The translations under genes were made by a program, and so were the position numbers. Below, one piece after another: positions 50,772 to 60,592 of a stretch of DNA of 64,000 nucleotides. The notes under the pieces are model-generated. The model saw only the letters and a program-made list of their open reading frames with translations. It made no database searches and was not told the DNA's origin. Each line of letters opens with the position of its first letter. The stretch's first letter is position 1. Origin of the DNA: Ruminococcus sp. (lineage in GTDB: Bacteria; Bacillota; Clostridia; Oscillospirales; Ruminococcaceae); NCBI GenBank assembly GCA_017470535.1, contig JAFUYP010000076.1:1-64000 (forward strand). Direction: 5' to 3'.

Positions 50772-51620
50772 ATGATGGATTTTTTATCCAATGTTTGGGT
50801 AAAAAGGACCGTTGCGGTTTTTAATATCATGTATGTCGGCATCGTTGTCATGCTCACATACGCAACATTTCTTTATACGCTTGAGATAAATGAGAGCAGT
50901 GAAAAGGCTTTTTACGCTATCTATATCGTAGCGAGCATCGTTTTCATGCTGCTCATGCTCTTTTCAAGGGATCAGGTGGTCACGGGCATATCGTCGCTGG
51001 TGCTGCTGACGTCGGTGTTCTGTCTGCTGTTGTTTAACATGGGCAACTGGCTGCTCATAATACCGCCGTTCATAGTGGGGCTCGTGGTGTTCTTTGCCTG
51101 CGGACTGGGCGATACGACCAAGGTGGTCATGGGCACTATCTTCCTGCTCATGTATGTGCTGGGCGTTGTGGCGTATATCGTTATGAATATGCTTATGACA
51201 GGAAACTCGACAGAAACGCTCATCGACATAAACTTAGAGCCGGGCACAGAGGTGTATGACCTTTACAAATCCTCGGCTGAGAAGATAAATGTCATGACAA
51301 ACTACGAGAATACTGTATCCCCGAACGGCAAGTACAGGTTCTATATAGCAGACGTGCAGAACAGCTTCAAGGGCTCTGTGAACATCTATGTAGTGCCTTA
51401 CGGTGAGGACAAGGATCTGAAATTCTTCAAGCTCAGACAGAAGGGTATCAAGAAGACCATATCCAGCCAGGGCAAGAGGGGCTATGTTCCCGATGTGGGC
51501 TGGCTCGATGATACACATATCTTCTACCGTCTGGTAGACGGCGGCGAGGAGCACGTTTCGGAAGTAAACGACGCTATCATGCCGGATAAGCAGTATCTGG
51601 GATTCTTAGGGCTCAGCTGA
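50772..51620 (+). CDS. Membrane protein with C-terminal soluble domain, unknown
   Basis: 282 residues with GGAGGAATAC upstream. Five hydrophobic segments fill the first ~140 residues (for example VAVFNIMYVGIVVMLTYATFL, FYAIYIVASIVFMLLMLF, LLIIPPFIVGLVVFFACGL). The remaining ~130 residues look extracytoplasmic and beta-rich: NTVSPNGKYRFYIADVQNSFKGSVNIYVVPYGEDKDLKFFKL and VGWLDDTHIFYRLVDGG, a pattern like one blade of a WD40/TolB-type propeller. No family recognised. Confidence 0.65.
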   Translation: MMDFLSNVWVKRTVAVFNIMYVGIVVMLTYATFLYTLEINESSEKAFYAIYIVASIVFMLLMLFSRDQVVTGISSLVLLTSVFCLLLFNMGNWLLIIPPFIVGLVVFFACGLGDTTKVVMGTIFLLMYVLGVVAYIVMNMLMTGNSTETLIDINLEPGTEVYDLYKSSAEKINVMTNYENTVSPNGKYRFYIADVQNSFKGSVNIYVVPYGEDKDLKFFKLRQKGIKKTISSQGKRGYVPDVGWLDDTHIFYRLVDGGEEHVSEVNDAIMPDKQYLGFLGLS

Positions 51621-51633
51621 TATTTACAAATAA

Positions 51634-51657
51634 GGCTCTGTGCATCTGCGCAGAGCC
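51634..51657 (+). terminator. Terminator after the 50772 gene
   Basis: GGCTCTG (51634-51640) pairs with CAGAGCC (51651-51657), followed by GTTTTGG. Confidence 0.7.
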
Positions 51658-51679
51658 GTTTTGGCATAATAAAGCCCCC

Positions 51680-51708
51680 TTGACAAATAAGGGGGAGTGT
51701 GGTATAAT
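51680..51708 (+). promoter_or_regulatory. Promoter of the small RNA at 51715
   Basis: Consensus TTGACA (51680-51685), 17-nt spacer, consensus TATAAT (51703-51708), with no ORF downstream on this strand. Confidence 0.88.
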
Positions 51709-51714
51709 TTGTTT

Positions 51715-51838
51715 AAGGAAATAGCCCGAGCTTCGGGGGAGCGACTAAACAACCCCCGATATTAGGCGCTTTCCTGTTAAGAGTATTTTTGGTATAGAAC
51801 ACCGCCAATACCTTTTTAGGTTTCGGCGGTGTTTTCCT
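51715..51838 (+). ncRNA. Structured small RNA, candidate type I antitoxin
   Basis: A closing stem GGAAATAGCC/GGCGCTTTCC (51717-51726, 51765-51774) encloses two hairpins, CCGAG/CTTCGG and GGGGG/CCCCC. A terminator AACACCGCC/GGCGGTGTTTT (51798-51835) ends it. The RNA converges on the minus-strand peptide gene at 51871-51969 and would overlap the 3' end of its mRNA, the geometry of txpA/ratA and bsrG/SR4. An orphan riboswitch-like or trans-acting RNA is the alternative. Confidence 0.6.
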
Positions 51839-51870
51839 TAATTGCCCCGATAAGGGGAGCTAAGTACTCG

Positions 51871-51969
51871 CTATTTCTTCTTGTGGAAGATCAGATAGCA
51901 AAGCGTGACAAGCGAAACAATTATGCTTGTAAAGAAAAAGAGGTTATCATATGTAACGTATTCCTGCAT
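51871..51969 (-). CDS. Holin-like membrane toxin peptide (candidate type I toxin)
   Basis: 32 residues. The perfect AAGGAGGTG selects the ATG at 51969 (7 nt) over the ATG at 51975 (1 nt). The peptide has a polar start (MQEYVTYDN), one helix LFFFTSIIVSLVTLCYLIF and a basic end HKKK, the layout of TxpA/BsrG and holin-like toxins. It has a consensus promoter, a hairpin at the mRNA 5' end (CCCGTATCCGGG, 52009-52020) and a convergent small RNA. Toxicity is inferred, not shown. Confidence 0.65.
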   Translation of the reverse strand: MQEYVTYDNLFFFTSIIVSLVTLCYLIFHKKK

Positions 51970-52035
51970 TGCCATCACCTCCTTGACCTCAGGAGGAAAC
52001 CGCCGTATCCCGTATCCGGGACTCGAACCGATATT

Positions 52036-52065
52036 ATTATACCACATTTCACCGAAAAATGTCAA
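52036..52065 (-). promoter_or_regulatory. Promoter of the toxin-like peptide
   Basis: Minus strand TTGACA (52060-52065), 18-nt spacer, TATAAT (52036-52041); predicted start near 52029, about 60 nt before the ATG. Confidence 0.85.
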
Positions 52066-52139
52066 TACAAAGGGGTACTCTGCTCACAGGATAGGTTAAT
52101 ATTTTTGCAGTAAACGTTTACATTTTTGCTCTCCAGCTA

Positions 52140-52168
52140 TTGACAAAACGGCTCAGATGTAGTACAAT
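52140..52168 (+). promoter_or_regulatory. Promoter of the 52216 gene
   Basis: TTGACA (52140-52145), 17-nt spacer, TACAAT (52163-52168). Confidence 0.8.
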
Positions 52169-52215
52169 AATAGATAGACTATTTTTCAGAGCTTAGAAAG
52201 GACAGTGTTAGTTTA

Positions 52216-53184
52216 ATGCTATTCAGAAGGGTACTTAGTTTCGGTGCGGCTGTTATGACTGCTCTTAGCTGCGGATTCAGCGTAATGGCAGAGGAGGAAG
52301 AGGAAGAGCCGATAAAATTCAAATATGATAAAAGCATGGTGGTAAGCGACAAGGACAAGGTGGGGTATACCTTCAGCTTCGATAAGGACGACTGGCAGAA
52401 GTATATAAAGCTCACTCCCGACTCAAAGAAGGCAGGGCTTTCGATAGAGTCCACTACAAAGGCGGCTTATCAGGGTGCTACGCTCAAAGTGTATGCAGAC
52501 AACTCGTCAGATATTGGCGACGCTCAGAACCAGTGCTGGATGGCGACCGATGCGACGGGGGCTAATCTTTATCCCGATGCGACTGAGGACGATAAGGTCA
52601 TCACTATGGGGCTTGAGATAGATGCAAAGGATCTCGGCGTAACTACATTTGACGGCGCTATGGTGGTGTTCACATACCGATTTGACGAGGACGGTGTCAA
52701 CAGTCTTATGGGCAACTCGGTGTACGCATTCACTGCAAAGGACGACTATTCCGATGCGAGCGACTGCAAGGTGATAAAGAAAAACACCACGACCGACGAC
52801 AACATAAAGCAGTTCCGTGACGCTATGATAAACGCACCTTTAAAGGGCAACACCACAAAGATCATCATCGAGATACCTGTGCAGAAGTCCTATTCGGGCG
52901 AGATAATGAGCATTGATAACCTTGATATATGCTTGCAGGGCGATGCAGGGTATATAAAGAACCTTGACGGCTACAACGAGAGCGCAACGCCCAAAGAAAC
53001 TGTCGAGGAGCTTGAAATAACAGGCAAGGGCGGCAGCAATGCGGCTGCCGGTGATGAAAGCACGGCAGACAGCGAAGACAAAAAGCCCTCTACTGCGGTA
53101 ATTATCATCGTGGTCGTAGCAGGCTCGCTCGTGTTTGCAGGCATCGTTGTTTTCTTTGTTGTAAAGAAGAATAAATTCCTGTAA
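52216..53184 (+). CDS. Membrane-anchored extracellular protein, unknown
   Basis: 322 residues. A signal peptide (LFRRVLSFGAAVMTALSCGFSVMA) is followed by five Glu, a beta-rich ectodomain of ~240 residues (YTFSFDKDDWQKYIKLTPDSKKAGLSIES; GAMVVFTYRFDEDG; TTKIIIEIPVQ), an acidic linker and a C-terminal helix TAVIIIVVVAGSLVFAGIVVFFVV with KKNKFL inside. The topology is type I. The ectodomain might be a carbohydrate- or surface-binding jelly roll; no family was recognised. Confidence 0.7.
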   Translation: MLFRRVLSFGAAVMTALSCGFSVMAEEEEEEPIKFKYDKSMVVSDKDKVGYTFSFDKDDWQKYIKLTPDSKKAGLSIESTTKAAYQGATLKVYADNSSDIGDAQNQCWMATDATGANLYPDATEDDKVITMGLEIDAKDLGVTTFDGAMVVFTYRFDEDGVNSLMGNSVYAFTAKDDYSDASDCKVIKKNTTTDDNIKQFRDAMINAPLKGNTTKIIIEIPVQKSYSGEIMSIDNLDICLQGDAGYIKNLDGYNESATPKETVEELEITGKGGSNAAAGDESTADSEDKKPSTAVIIIVVVAGSLVFAGIVVFFVVKKNKFL

Positions 53185-53193
53185 AGGCTTTTT

Positions 53194-53300
53194 CAATGCA
53201 CAATGCACAATTCACAATGCACAATTAAGGTGTGCGCCTGCGGCTTGCCCGAATGGGTATAAGTCGCCGCAGCTGACACAATAACTGTGCATTGTGGATT
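53194..53300. repeat. Dispersed intergenic repeat (inverted copy)
   Basis: CAATGCACAATGCACAATT is the reverse complement of the ATTGTGC units at 46.3 and 61.6 kb. TTAAGGTGTGCGCCTGCGGC follows, a string shared with 61490-61510, and the unit ends with CTGTGCATTGTGG. Confidence 0.7.
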
Positions 53301-53376
53301 TTTTTGCAACCTTTTTCTGGTGTTGGGGGTATTACTATCGGAAACCCAAAAATAATGCAACCGGGAGGAACAGACA

Positions 53377-55854
53377 ATGACAGTAAATGAAAAATTACAG
53401 CAGCTGCGTGAGCAGATAGCAAACACACCTGATAAGAATGATAAGAAGCCGCTCTTTATCGAGCTTCTGGCGTACAATGAATATGCACGTTCAAATGACG
53501 GCTATGAGAAGGACATCACTGCCGTTAACGATCTTGAAGGCAACTGGAAGAAAACTATAACCAGAAACGGTATATTTGACAAGCTGTATGAAGATCTGAC
53601 TGACGATAAGATCATAGAGCACGCTAATGACCCGGAGAAGTTCAGATCATCGATCAACATGGCGAACGCCAAGTATTTAGAAGACCTCCAAAAAGCTGAA
53701 GAGGATAAGTTCTTCAGCACACATGAAAAGATCAGTAAAGAAGAATTTGATCTCAGAACAAAGAAAAACGGCTGGGTCATAAAAAAAGACTCACAAATGA
53801 CAAGATGCCTGTATAGTGTGGCGACAAGATCAAATGATGCAAAGTATGTTGCACTTTATGAAAAGTTTCTTACTACGGATGTAAGGGATCCTGCTGTGCG
53901 CAGGCAGATGCTTACCGAGCTTAAAGATGCGTATGCCACGATACCTAAAAAGCCGTATTCTCTTGGGGCACTTTATATCACGGCCAAAGATCTTGATAAA
54001 AAGATCAAGAGTAACCCGTCCCGTGAGGAGATAGACAAGGCTTACAAGAACTACGAAGAAAAAGAAAAAGGGGAACTTGAGGAGGCTAAGAAAAAAGCCG
54101 AAGAGAAAGCATTGCGGCAGCGTGAGGCTAAGGAAAAGGCAGAGCTTGGCGATATACTTTCCAAAAACGGCTGGCCGAAGGCAAAAACAGTCGCCGACAA
54201 GTTCTACACTATCCTTATAATGCCTATCCACGGTAAGAATGAAGTTATCAAGACCGACGGCGTTAAGGAATTCTTTGACAAGCTCAAAAGCACCAAGCTC
54301 GAAAAGGGCGCCGAGCATAAGCAGATGAACGCCTTTATTGATGAGGGTATCAGATTATATGAAGAAAACACAGATGAATTATTCAAGACGTATGAAAACA
54401 AATTGGCTATAAAATATCTTACCGATAATGTCCGCAGCTATGATAAGGAAAAAATACAGCTCTTAAACAGGCTCGTTAAAAACGGCTGGAAAAGCAGCAG
54501 CATCGACGTGATCACTGATGATCTTTACGACGCAACGCATTTAAAGGATAAATATGTAAAGGATAAAAAGCCCCTGCTTGCATTTTATGACAAGCTGTGG
54601 GAGAAACCGCTCGATAAAAAGTTCCCGGCAACAAACATGAATGCTTTGTATAAGGAGCTTTCGGATACATACAAGACCGTACAGGCAGATGAAGAAGTCC
54701 CGGCTGCTGTCAGAAGCGTGGAAGAGCGGATAAATGTCAGGGCTGAAAAGAAGGAGCAGCAGGATTACTATGGCTTTAAAAAGATAGCGCCCGAGAATAT
54801 AAAGGGCAGAAAGTCCAAGGAAGAGGTCATCAGAAGAAAAGCGCCGGGCTTTGAAGAGCTTGTTGCAAAAGATGATGCCGAGAGAGCTAATAAGCAGCTG
54901 CACGAAGAACAGCAGATCATAGATGTAAGAAAAGACATAACCGGCAAGCTCAGAACCTATTCAAGAGAGATAGCAACAGCACCTTCGCTCTTTCAGCGTG
55001 GGCACAGGGATTCGGGCGAGATAACGGCTCTTAAAGACAGGGCTGCCGAGATCATAGACACAGTGAACGGCGCTCAGGGCGATCTCAGAGAGAACGAGCA
55101 GTTTAAAAAACAGCTTTTTGAAGCATACAAGGCTGCTGACAAATACAAGATGACAAAGCGCATCGAAGCTAAGAAGGATCCTTACGACAAGACCTATACC
55201 CCCGGTTCGGATATGGGCAAGGCAAGGTGGAGAGCTGCCGATATCATTATTGATCTTGCAAAGAAATACATAGGCGATACTGTTTCAGAGTATGAGAATT
55301 TCAGGGAAGAGATGAATGTGACCCACGAGGTCACACCCGTAGATGCTGTTGTACAGAAAAACATCGACGCAGAATACGAAAAGGTGAAGAAAGATCTCCT
55401 GAAGATCAATGTTAGTAAAAACAATGTATTGCGCATAGACTTTGATTTTGAAAAAGCAAGCGATAACAAGACTCTGGTCGACAAAACAGCAAGGATACTG
55501 AGTCTGCATATGGTAAACAGCCTGTATCAGACCAATGCGCAGGCAGGGGTCAAGAATGGTTTTGATAAGGACGAGTTCTTAGCTGATGTGGTATTCGCAA
55601 AGGGTGAGATTGAAAACCGTGAAGACTTTAAGCGTATGATGGATACGAACTCCCCCGAGGATATTGTTGCAGCAGCAACAGCAAACGGCGGCAAGCTGCT
55701 TATCGACAAGCTCGCAGCTGCCAAAAAGGCGATCGAAGCAGAGGCACAGTTTGCACAAGCTGATGCAAATGCGCTCGGTAAAGACCTTGAAAATGCAAAC
55801 GAGATAAACAACGCCGGTATCATCAAAAACCGGGGACCTGTAAAGAGCAATTAA
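53377..55854 (+). CDS. Large highly charged helical repeat protein, unknown
   Basis: 825 residues with CGGGAGG upstream; no signal peptide or membrane segment, so cytoplasmic as read. Three units of roughly 105-135 residues begin with KNGW (130-133, 263-266, 368-371) and continue with an aromatic helix and a KPLL/FYDKLW-type stretch. A coiled coil rich in Lys, Glu and Ala occupies 215-260. The C-terminal 350 residues are helical too (DITGKLRTYSREIATAP; WRAADIIIDLAKKYIGDTVSEYENF). Possibly a scaffold; the family is not recognised. Confidence 0.7.
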   Translation: MTVNEKLQQLREQIANTPDKNDKKPLFIELLAYNEYARSNDGYEKDITAVNDLEGNWKKTITRNGIFDKLYEDLTDDKIIEHANDPEKFRSSINMANAKYLEDLQKAEEDKFFSTHEKISKEEFDLRTKKNGWVIKKDSQMTRCLYSVATRSNDAKYVALYEKFLTTDVRDPAVRRQMLTELKDAYATIPKKPYSLGALYITAKDLDKKIKSNPSREEIDKAYKNYEEKEKGELEEAKKKAEEKALRQREAKEKAELGDILSKNGWPKAKTVADKFYTILIMPIHGKNEVIKTDGVKEFFDKLKSTKLEKGAEHKQMNAFIDEGIRLYEENTDELFKTYENKLAIKYLTDNVRSYDKEKIQLLNRLVKNGWKSSSIDVITDDLYDATHLKDKYVKDKKPLLAFYDKLWEKPLDKKFPATNMNALYKELSDTYKTVQADEEVPAAVRSVEERINVRAEKKEQQDYYGFKKIAPENIKGRKSKEEVIRRKAPGFEELVAKDDAERANKQLHEEQQIIDVRKDITGKLRTYSREIATAPSLFQRGHRDSGEITALKDRAAEIIDTVNGAQGDLRENEQFKKQLFEAYKAADKYKMTKRIEAKKDPYDKTYTPGSDMGKARWRAADIIIDLAKKYIGDTVSEYENFREEMNVTHEVTPVDAVVQKNIDAEYEKVKKDLLKINVSKNNVLRIDFDFEKASDNKTLVDKTARILSLHMVNSLYQTNAQAGVKNGFDKDEFLADVVFAKGEIENREDFKRMMDTNSPEDIVAAATANGGKLLIDKLAAAKKAIEAEAQFAQADANALGKDLENANEINNAGIIKNRGPVKSN

Positions 55855-55869
55855 ATATGTAAAGCAAAG

Positions 55870-55891
55870 AGGCTGATGTGTGTGCATCAGC
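55870..55891 (+). terminator. Hairpin after the 825-residue gene
   Basis: GGCTGATG (55870-55877) pairs with CATCAGCC (55884-55891), then CCTTTATGC. It lies between convergent genes. Confidence 0.65.
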
Positions 55892-55901
55892 CCCTTTATG
55901 C

Positions 55902-56132
55902 TTATTTGAGAACGTCGTCTACTACGCTCTCGGTCTTGTTAAGACCGTCGTTGATGCCGTCGGCTACCTTGTCGGAAAGCTCCTCCGTGGTGGAGGTAGT
56001 CACTCTGCTGCTGTCATCTCTGCCGGCAGATGTGCCGTTACCGTTGTCAACGTCGCCGTCGGACGCTGAACAGCCTGTGGTGATGGCTGCTGCCGCCGCA
56101 AGGCTCATAAACAGTGCAAGAAACTTTTTCAT
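55902..56132 (-). CDS. Small lipoprotein, unknown
   Basis: 76 residues from the ATG at 56132 (ATG 56144 is directly on the AAAGGA site and less likely). Signal peptide MKKFLALFMSLAAAAAITTGC with lipobox TTGC, then a polar Asp/Ser/Thr-rich stretch and an amphipathic end ELSDKVADGINDGLNKTESVVDDVLK. Single gene; no functional clue from its neighbours. Confidence 0.65.
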   Translation of the reverse strand: MKKFLALFMSLAAAAAITTGCSASDGDVDNGNGTSAGRDDSSRVTTSTTEELSDKVADGINDGLNKTESVVDDVLK

Positions 56133-56277
56133 AGTTGTACTCATTCCTTTGTAGTTGTTTTTTGGTATTTACTGACCGCTTTTATTATTTGCAGTTAATT
56201 TGCGGTTATTCATACTGCTTTAAATTGTTAATTTATGGAATAATTGTAAATAAAATGTATATATTTTTCATCTCCAC

Positions 56278-56349
56278 TTTAAAAATGACTGGATATGTGT
56301 TATAATGGAGAAGTAATTATGTAGATATTGACGACTGACAGGCGTCAGT
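56278..56349 (+). promoter_or_regulatory. Probable ATP synthase operon promoter and leader hairpin
   Basis: TATAAT (56301-56306) with a weak TTTAAA 17 nt upstream; then the perfect hairpin ACTGAC/GTCAGT (56334-56349) in the leader. The rest of 56145-56391 shows no gene. Confidence 0.5.
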
Positions 56350-56391
56350 ATCAAAGCGGCGTAACATCTGATGCTGTGGGGGCGTGGCGTG

Positions 56392-56814
56392 ATGCTTTTA
56401 AAAAAACTGCTTGTGCGCTGGCTCGGTTCACGGGAGCTTGAGGAAAACGGCATTGCAAAGATAGTTTATGAGCTGATACCGAAAATGGCAGCGGTGAGCG
56501 CTGTGTGCCTGATAATAAGCCTGTTGATAAGCAGGGATATTCGTGATATACCGGGGTTTGTGACAGGCTTTTTGTATGCGGTGTTTTCGCTTGTGTACCT
56601 TGCACGCACCTGCACTGATGCGGCACTTTGCAAGGACACGAAGAAGGCAAAGGATAAAATGATGCGCTGCTATATTTTAAGATTTGCAGGGCTTTTTGCG
56701 CTGGGGGCTGTGTCTTTGTACACGGGGCTTTTCAGCTTTGCGGGGGTGCTTATACCCCAGCTTTTACCTAAAATATTACTGTCCGCCGGGCAGTTTTCAA
56801 GAAAGAAGGATTGA
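56392..56814 (+). CDS. AtpI-like membrane protein heading the ATP synthase operon
   Basis: 140 residues from the ATG at 56392; ATG 56371 is possible but lacks a ribosome site. Four hydrophobic segments (MAAVSAVCLIISLLIS, VTGFLYAVFSLVYLA, CYILRFAGLFALGAVSLYTGL, AGVLIPQLLPKILL) match the size and place of AtpI/UncI, thought to help c-ring assembly. Sequence is divergent, so the call rests mainly on topology and position 3 nt before atpB. Confidence 0.65.
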   Translation: MLLKKLLVRWLGSRELEENGIAKIVYELIPKMAAVSAVCLIISLLISRDIRDIPGFVTGFLYAVFSLVYLARTCTDAALCKDTKKAKDKMMRCYILRFAGLFALGAVSLYTGLFSFAGVLIPQLLPKILLSAGQFSRKKD

Positions 56815-56817
56815 GCT

Positions 56818-57540
56818 ATGGACGGAGTAGGTCAGGGACCAAGAGTCGTATTTGAGATATTTGGCTGGAAGGTCACCGAGACTGTCGTTATGGGCTGGCT
56901 TGTCATACTTATAGTTTTCGTACTGTGCAGGTTCCTGACAAGGAACCTCAAAAAAGTGCCCGAGTCAAAGCGTCAGGTCGTAGCCGAGATGATGGTGAAC
57001 TTTGTCAATAACCTTGTAAAGAGCAATATGGGCGAGAATATGATGGTGTATGCACCATACATAGGGGCGCTGCTTCTGTATGCGCTGTTAGGCTCGCTGA
57101 TAAGCCTTGTGGGGCTGAGATCCGTTACGGCTGATTTCAATACCACGCTGTCAATGGCACTCATAACATTTGCCATGATAACATACACAAAGATAAAGTA
57201 CCACGGCGTAGGCGGCTATTTAAAGGGCTTCTGCTCGCCGATAGGCTTCATGCTTCCGCTCAATCTTATCAGTGAGGTCGCGACCCCTGCATCTATGGCG
57301 TTCCGTCTTTTCGGTAATATCGCAGGCGGCATGGTAATAACATCGCTGCTCTATGGTGCGCTGGGTGCATTGTCATCGGCGCTGGGGCTTGTGTTCGAGG
57401 CAGGCTCATGGGGCTTCTCGGTGTTCCAGGTGGGTATACCGGCAGTGCTTTCGGTGTACTTTGACCTGTTCTCGGGGTGTATACAGGCGTATATCTTCTC
57501 GATGCTGACTATGGTAAACGTAGCGGCAGGCAAGGACTAA
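56818..57540 (+). CDS. atpB: ATP synthase F0 subunit a
   Basis: 240 residues. ATPASMAFRLFGNIAGG carries the essential Arg of the a subunit in the ion path at the c-ring. Multiple helices follow the usual topology, ending FSGCIQAYIFSMLTMVNVAAGKD. The last codons and stop fall inside an exact 43-bp tandem duplication (57513-57598), so the second copy is untranslated. Start ATG 56818 overlaps the region of the AtpI stop. Confidence 0.93.
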   Translation: MDGVGQGPRVVFEIFGWKVTETVVMGWLVILIVFVLCRFLTRNLKKVPESKRQVVAEMMVNFVNNLVKSNMGENMMVYAPYIGALLLYALLGSLISLVGLRSVTADFNTTLSMALITFAMITYTKIKYHGVGGYLKGFCSPIGFMLPLNLISEVATPASMAFRLFGNIAGGMVITSLLYGALGALSSALGLVFEAGSWGFSVFQVGIPAVLSVYFDLFSGCIQAYIFSMLTMVNVAAGKD

Positions 57541-57598
57541 GGCTTTATTTGCTAAGGTAAACGTAGCGGCAGGCAAGGACTAAGGCTTTATTTGCTAA
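57513..57598 (+). repeat. Exact 43-bp tandem duplication across the atpB stop
   Basis: 57513-57555 is repeated without a mismatch at 57556-57598. The unit holds the codons for VNVAAGKD, the stop and 16 nt of spacer. Such a perfect copy suggests a recent slippage event. Confidence 0.92.
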
Positions 57599-57612
57599 GG
57601 CAATTATTATAA

Positions 57613-57912
<300 letters not shown>

Positions 57913-57945
57913 TAACAAATAACTCTATGACCGGGAGGGAAATAA

Positions 57946-58461
57946 ATGCATTTTGCAGCAGGTGATATAACCGATTTTCTGAGCATAGATCTTTCGACTA
58001 TTATCGCTACCTGGTGCAACCTGCTCATACTTTTCCTTGTTTTGAAGCATTTTCTTTTCAAGCCTGTCAACAAGGTGCTTGACAGCAGGAAAGAAGAGGT
58101 CGCCAAGACCTATAAGGAGGCTGACGATGCCAAGGAGAATGCAAAGGCTATGGAGGCTGAGTATTCGACAAAGCTCGCAAAGGCAAAGGAAGAGGGCGCC
58201 CAGATAGTCAAAGAGGCTACCAAAAAGGCGCAGCAGAGGTCTGACGAGATAATCGTGGACGCTAAGCAGGAAGCAAAGGCGATAGTTGATAATGCACACG
58301 ACCAGATCGAACGTGAGAAGAAGATCGCTATAAACGAGATAAAAGACGAGATCACGGATATTGCCCTCGGCGCAGCAGCTGCTGTTGTTGAAAAGGAAGT
58401 AAGCACTAAGGACAATGAAAGGCTCATTGAGAGCTTTATTGATAGTGTAGGTGATCTGTAA
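57946..58461 (+). CDS. atpF: ATP synthase F0 subunit b
   Basis: 171 residues with GGGAGGG upstream. One membrane helix (IIATWCNLLILFLVLKHFLF) is followed by FKPVNKVLDSRKEEVAKTYKEADDAKENAKAMEAEY and a long amphipathic helix typical of the peripheral stalk. The stop overlaps the atpH start as TAATG. Confidence 0.93.
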   Translation: MHFAAGDITDFLSIDLSTIIATWCNLLILFLVLKHFLFKPVNKVLDSRKEEVAKTYKEADDAKENAKAMEAEYSTKLAKAKEEGAQIVKEATKKAQQRSDEIIVDAKQEAKAIVDNAHDQIEREKKIAINEIKDEITDIALGAAAAVVEKEVSTKDNERLIESFIDSVGDL

Positions 58462-59003
58462 TGGCGCAGGCAGTCGAGAATATTTACGCCGAGGCTGTAT
58501 ATGAGCTCGGCACGGAAAGTGATTCTCTCGATGAGCTGTATGAGGAGATAAGTGCGCTCAGAGGTATCTTTGAAGAAAATGATGACCTTGTGAAGCTGCT
58601 CTCGTCACCGTCGGTGGGCGAGGAGGAAAAGCACGACATCATACAAAGTATATTCGGGGGGAGGGTAAGCGAGCTTACCTTTAATTTCCTCTGCGTGCTT
58701 GCCGATAAGGGGAGAGTAGGGTTCTTTCCCAAGATACATGACGTTTTGCATAAGCTCTATAATGAACAGAAGGGCATTATGGAGGCTGAGGTGGTAACGA
58801 GCGAGCCTTTGTCGCAGGCGCTTGAAGAGAAGCTCAGAGCTAAGCTCGCAGCGCAGTCGGGCAAGGAGGTCGTTATCAACAAGAAGGTGGATAAGTCGAT
58901 GATCGGCGGCATCATCGTGAGATTTGATGACCGTGAGATAGATGCATCGCTCAGAAAGCGTCTTGATGATCTTAGGAAGAGCATCGACTCTACCATAGCA
59001 TAG
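58461..59003 (+). CDS. atpH: ATP synthase F1 subunit delta
   Basis: 180 residues. ENIYAEAVYELGTESDSLDELYEEISALRGIFEENDDLVKLLSSPSV is the usual N-terminal helical domain, with FLCVLADKGRVGFFPKI in the middle and VDKSMIGGIIVRFDDREIDASLRKRLDDL at the end. It caps the alpha/beta hexamer and binds subunit b. Translation is coupled to atpF. Confidence 0.93.
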   Translation: MAQAVENIYAEAVYELGTESDSLDELYEEISALRGIFEENDDLVKLLSSPSVGEEEKHDIIQSIFGGRVSELTFNFLCVLADKGRVGFFPKIHDVLHKLYNEQKGIMEAEVVTSEPLSQALEEKLRAKLAAQSGKEVVINKKVDKSMIGGIIVRFDDREIDASLRKRLDDLRKSIDSTIA

Positions 59004-59045
59004 GTGCGTGTAAGAGGAAAAAATAATACGAAAGGCATGGAATAG

Positions 59046-60563
<1,518 letters not shown>

Positions 60564-60592
60564 GATCATCCCTATGAAGGAGGATATTTTAT

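Noticed and set aside
52018..52029. Minus strand GGTTCGAGTCCC, looking like a tRNA T-loop
   Set aside because: No acceptor, D or anticodon arms are present; the following bases form a CCCG/CGGG hairpin in the toxin mRNA leader.
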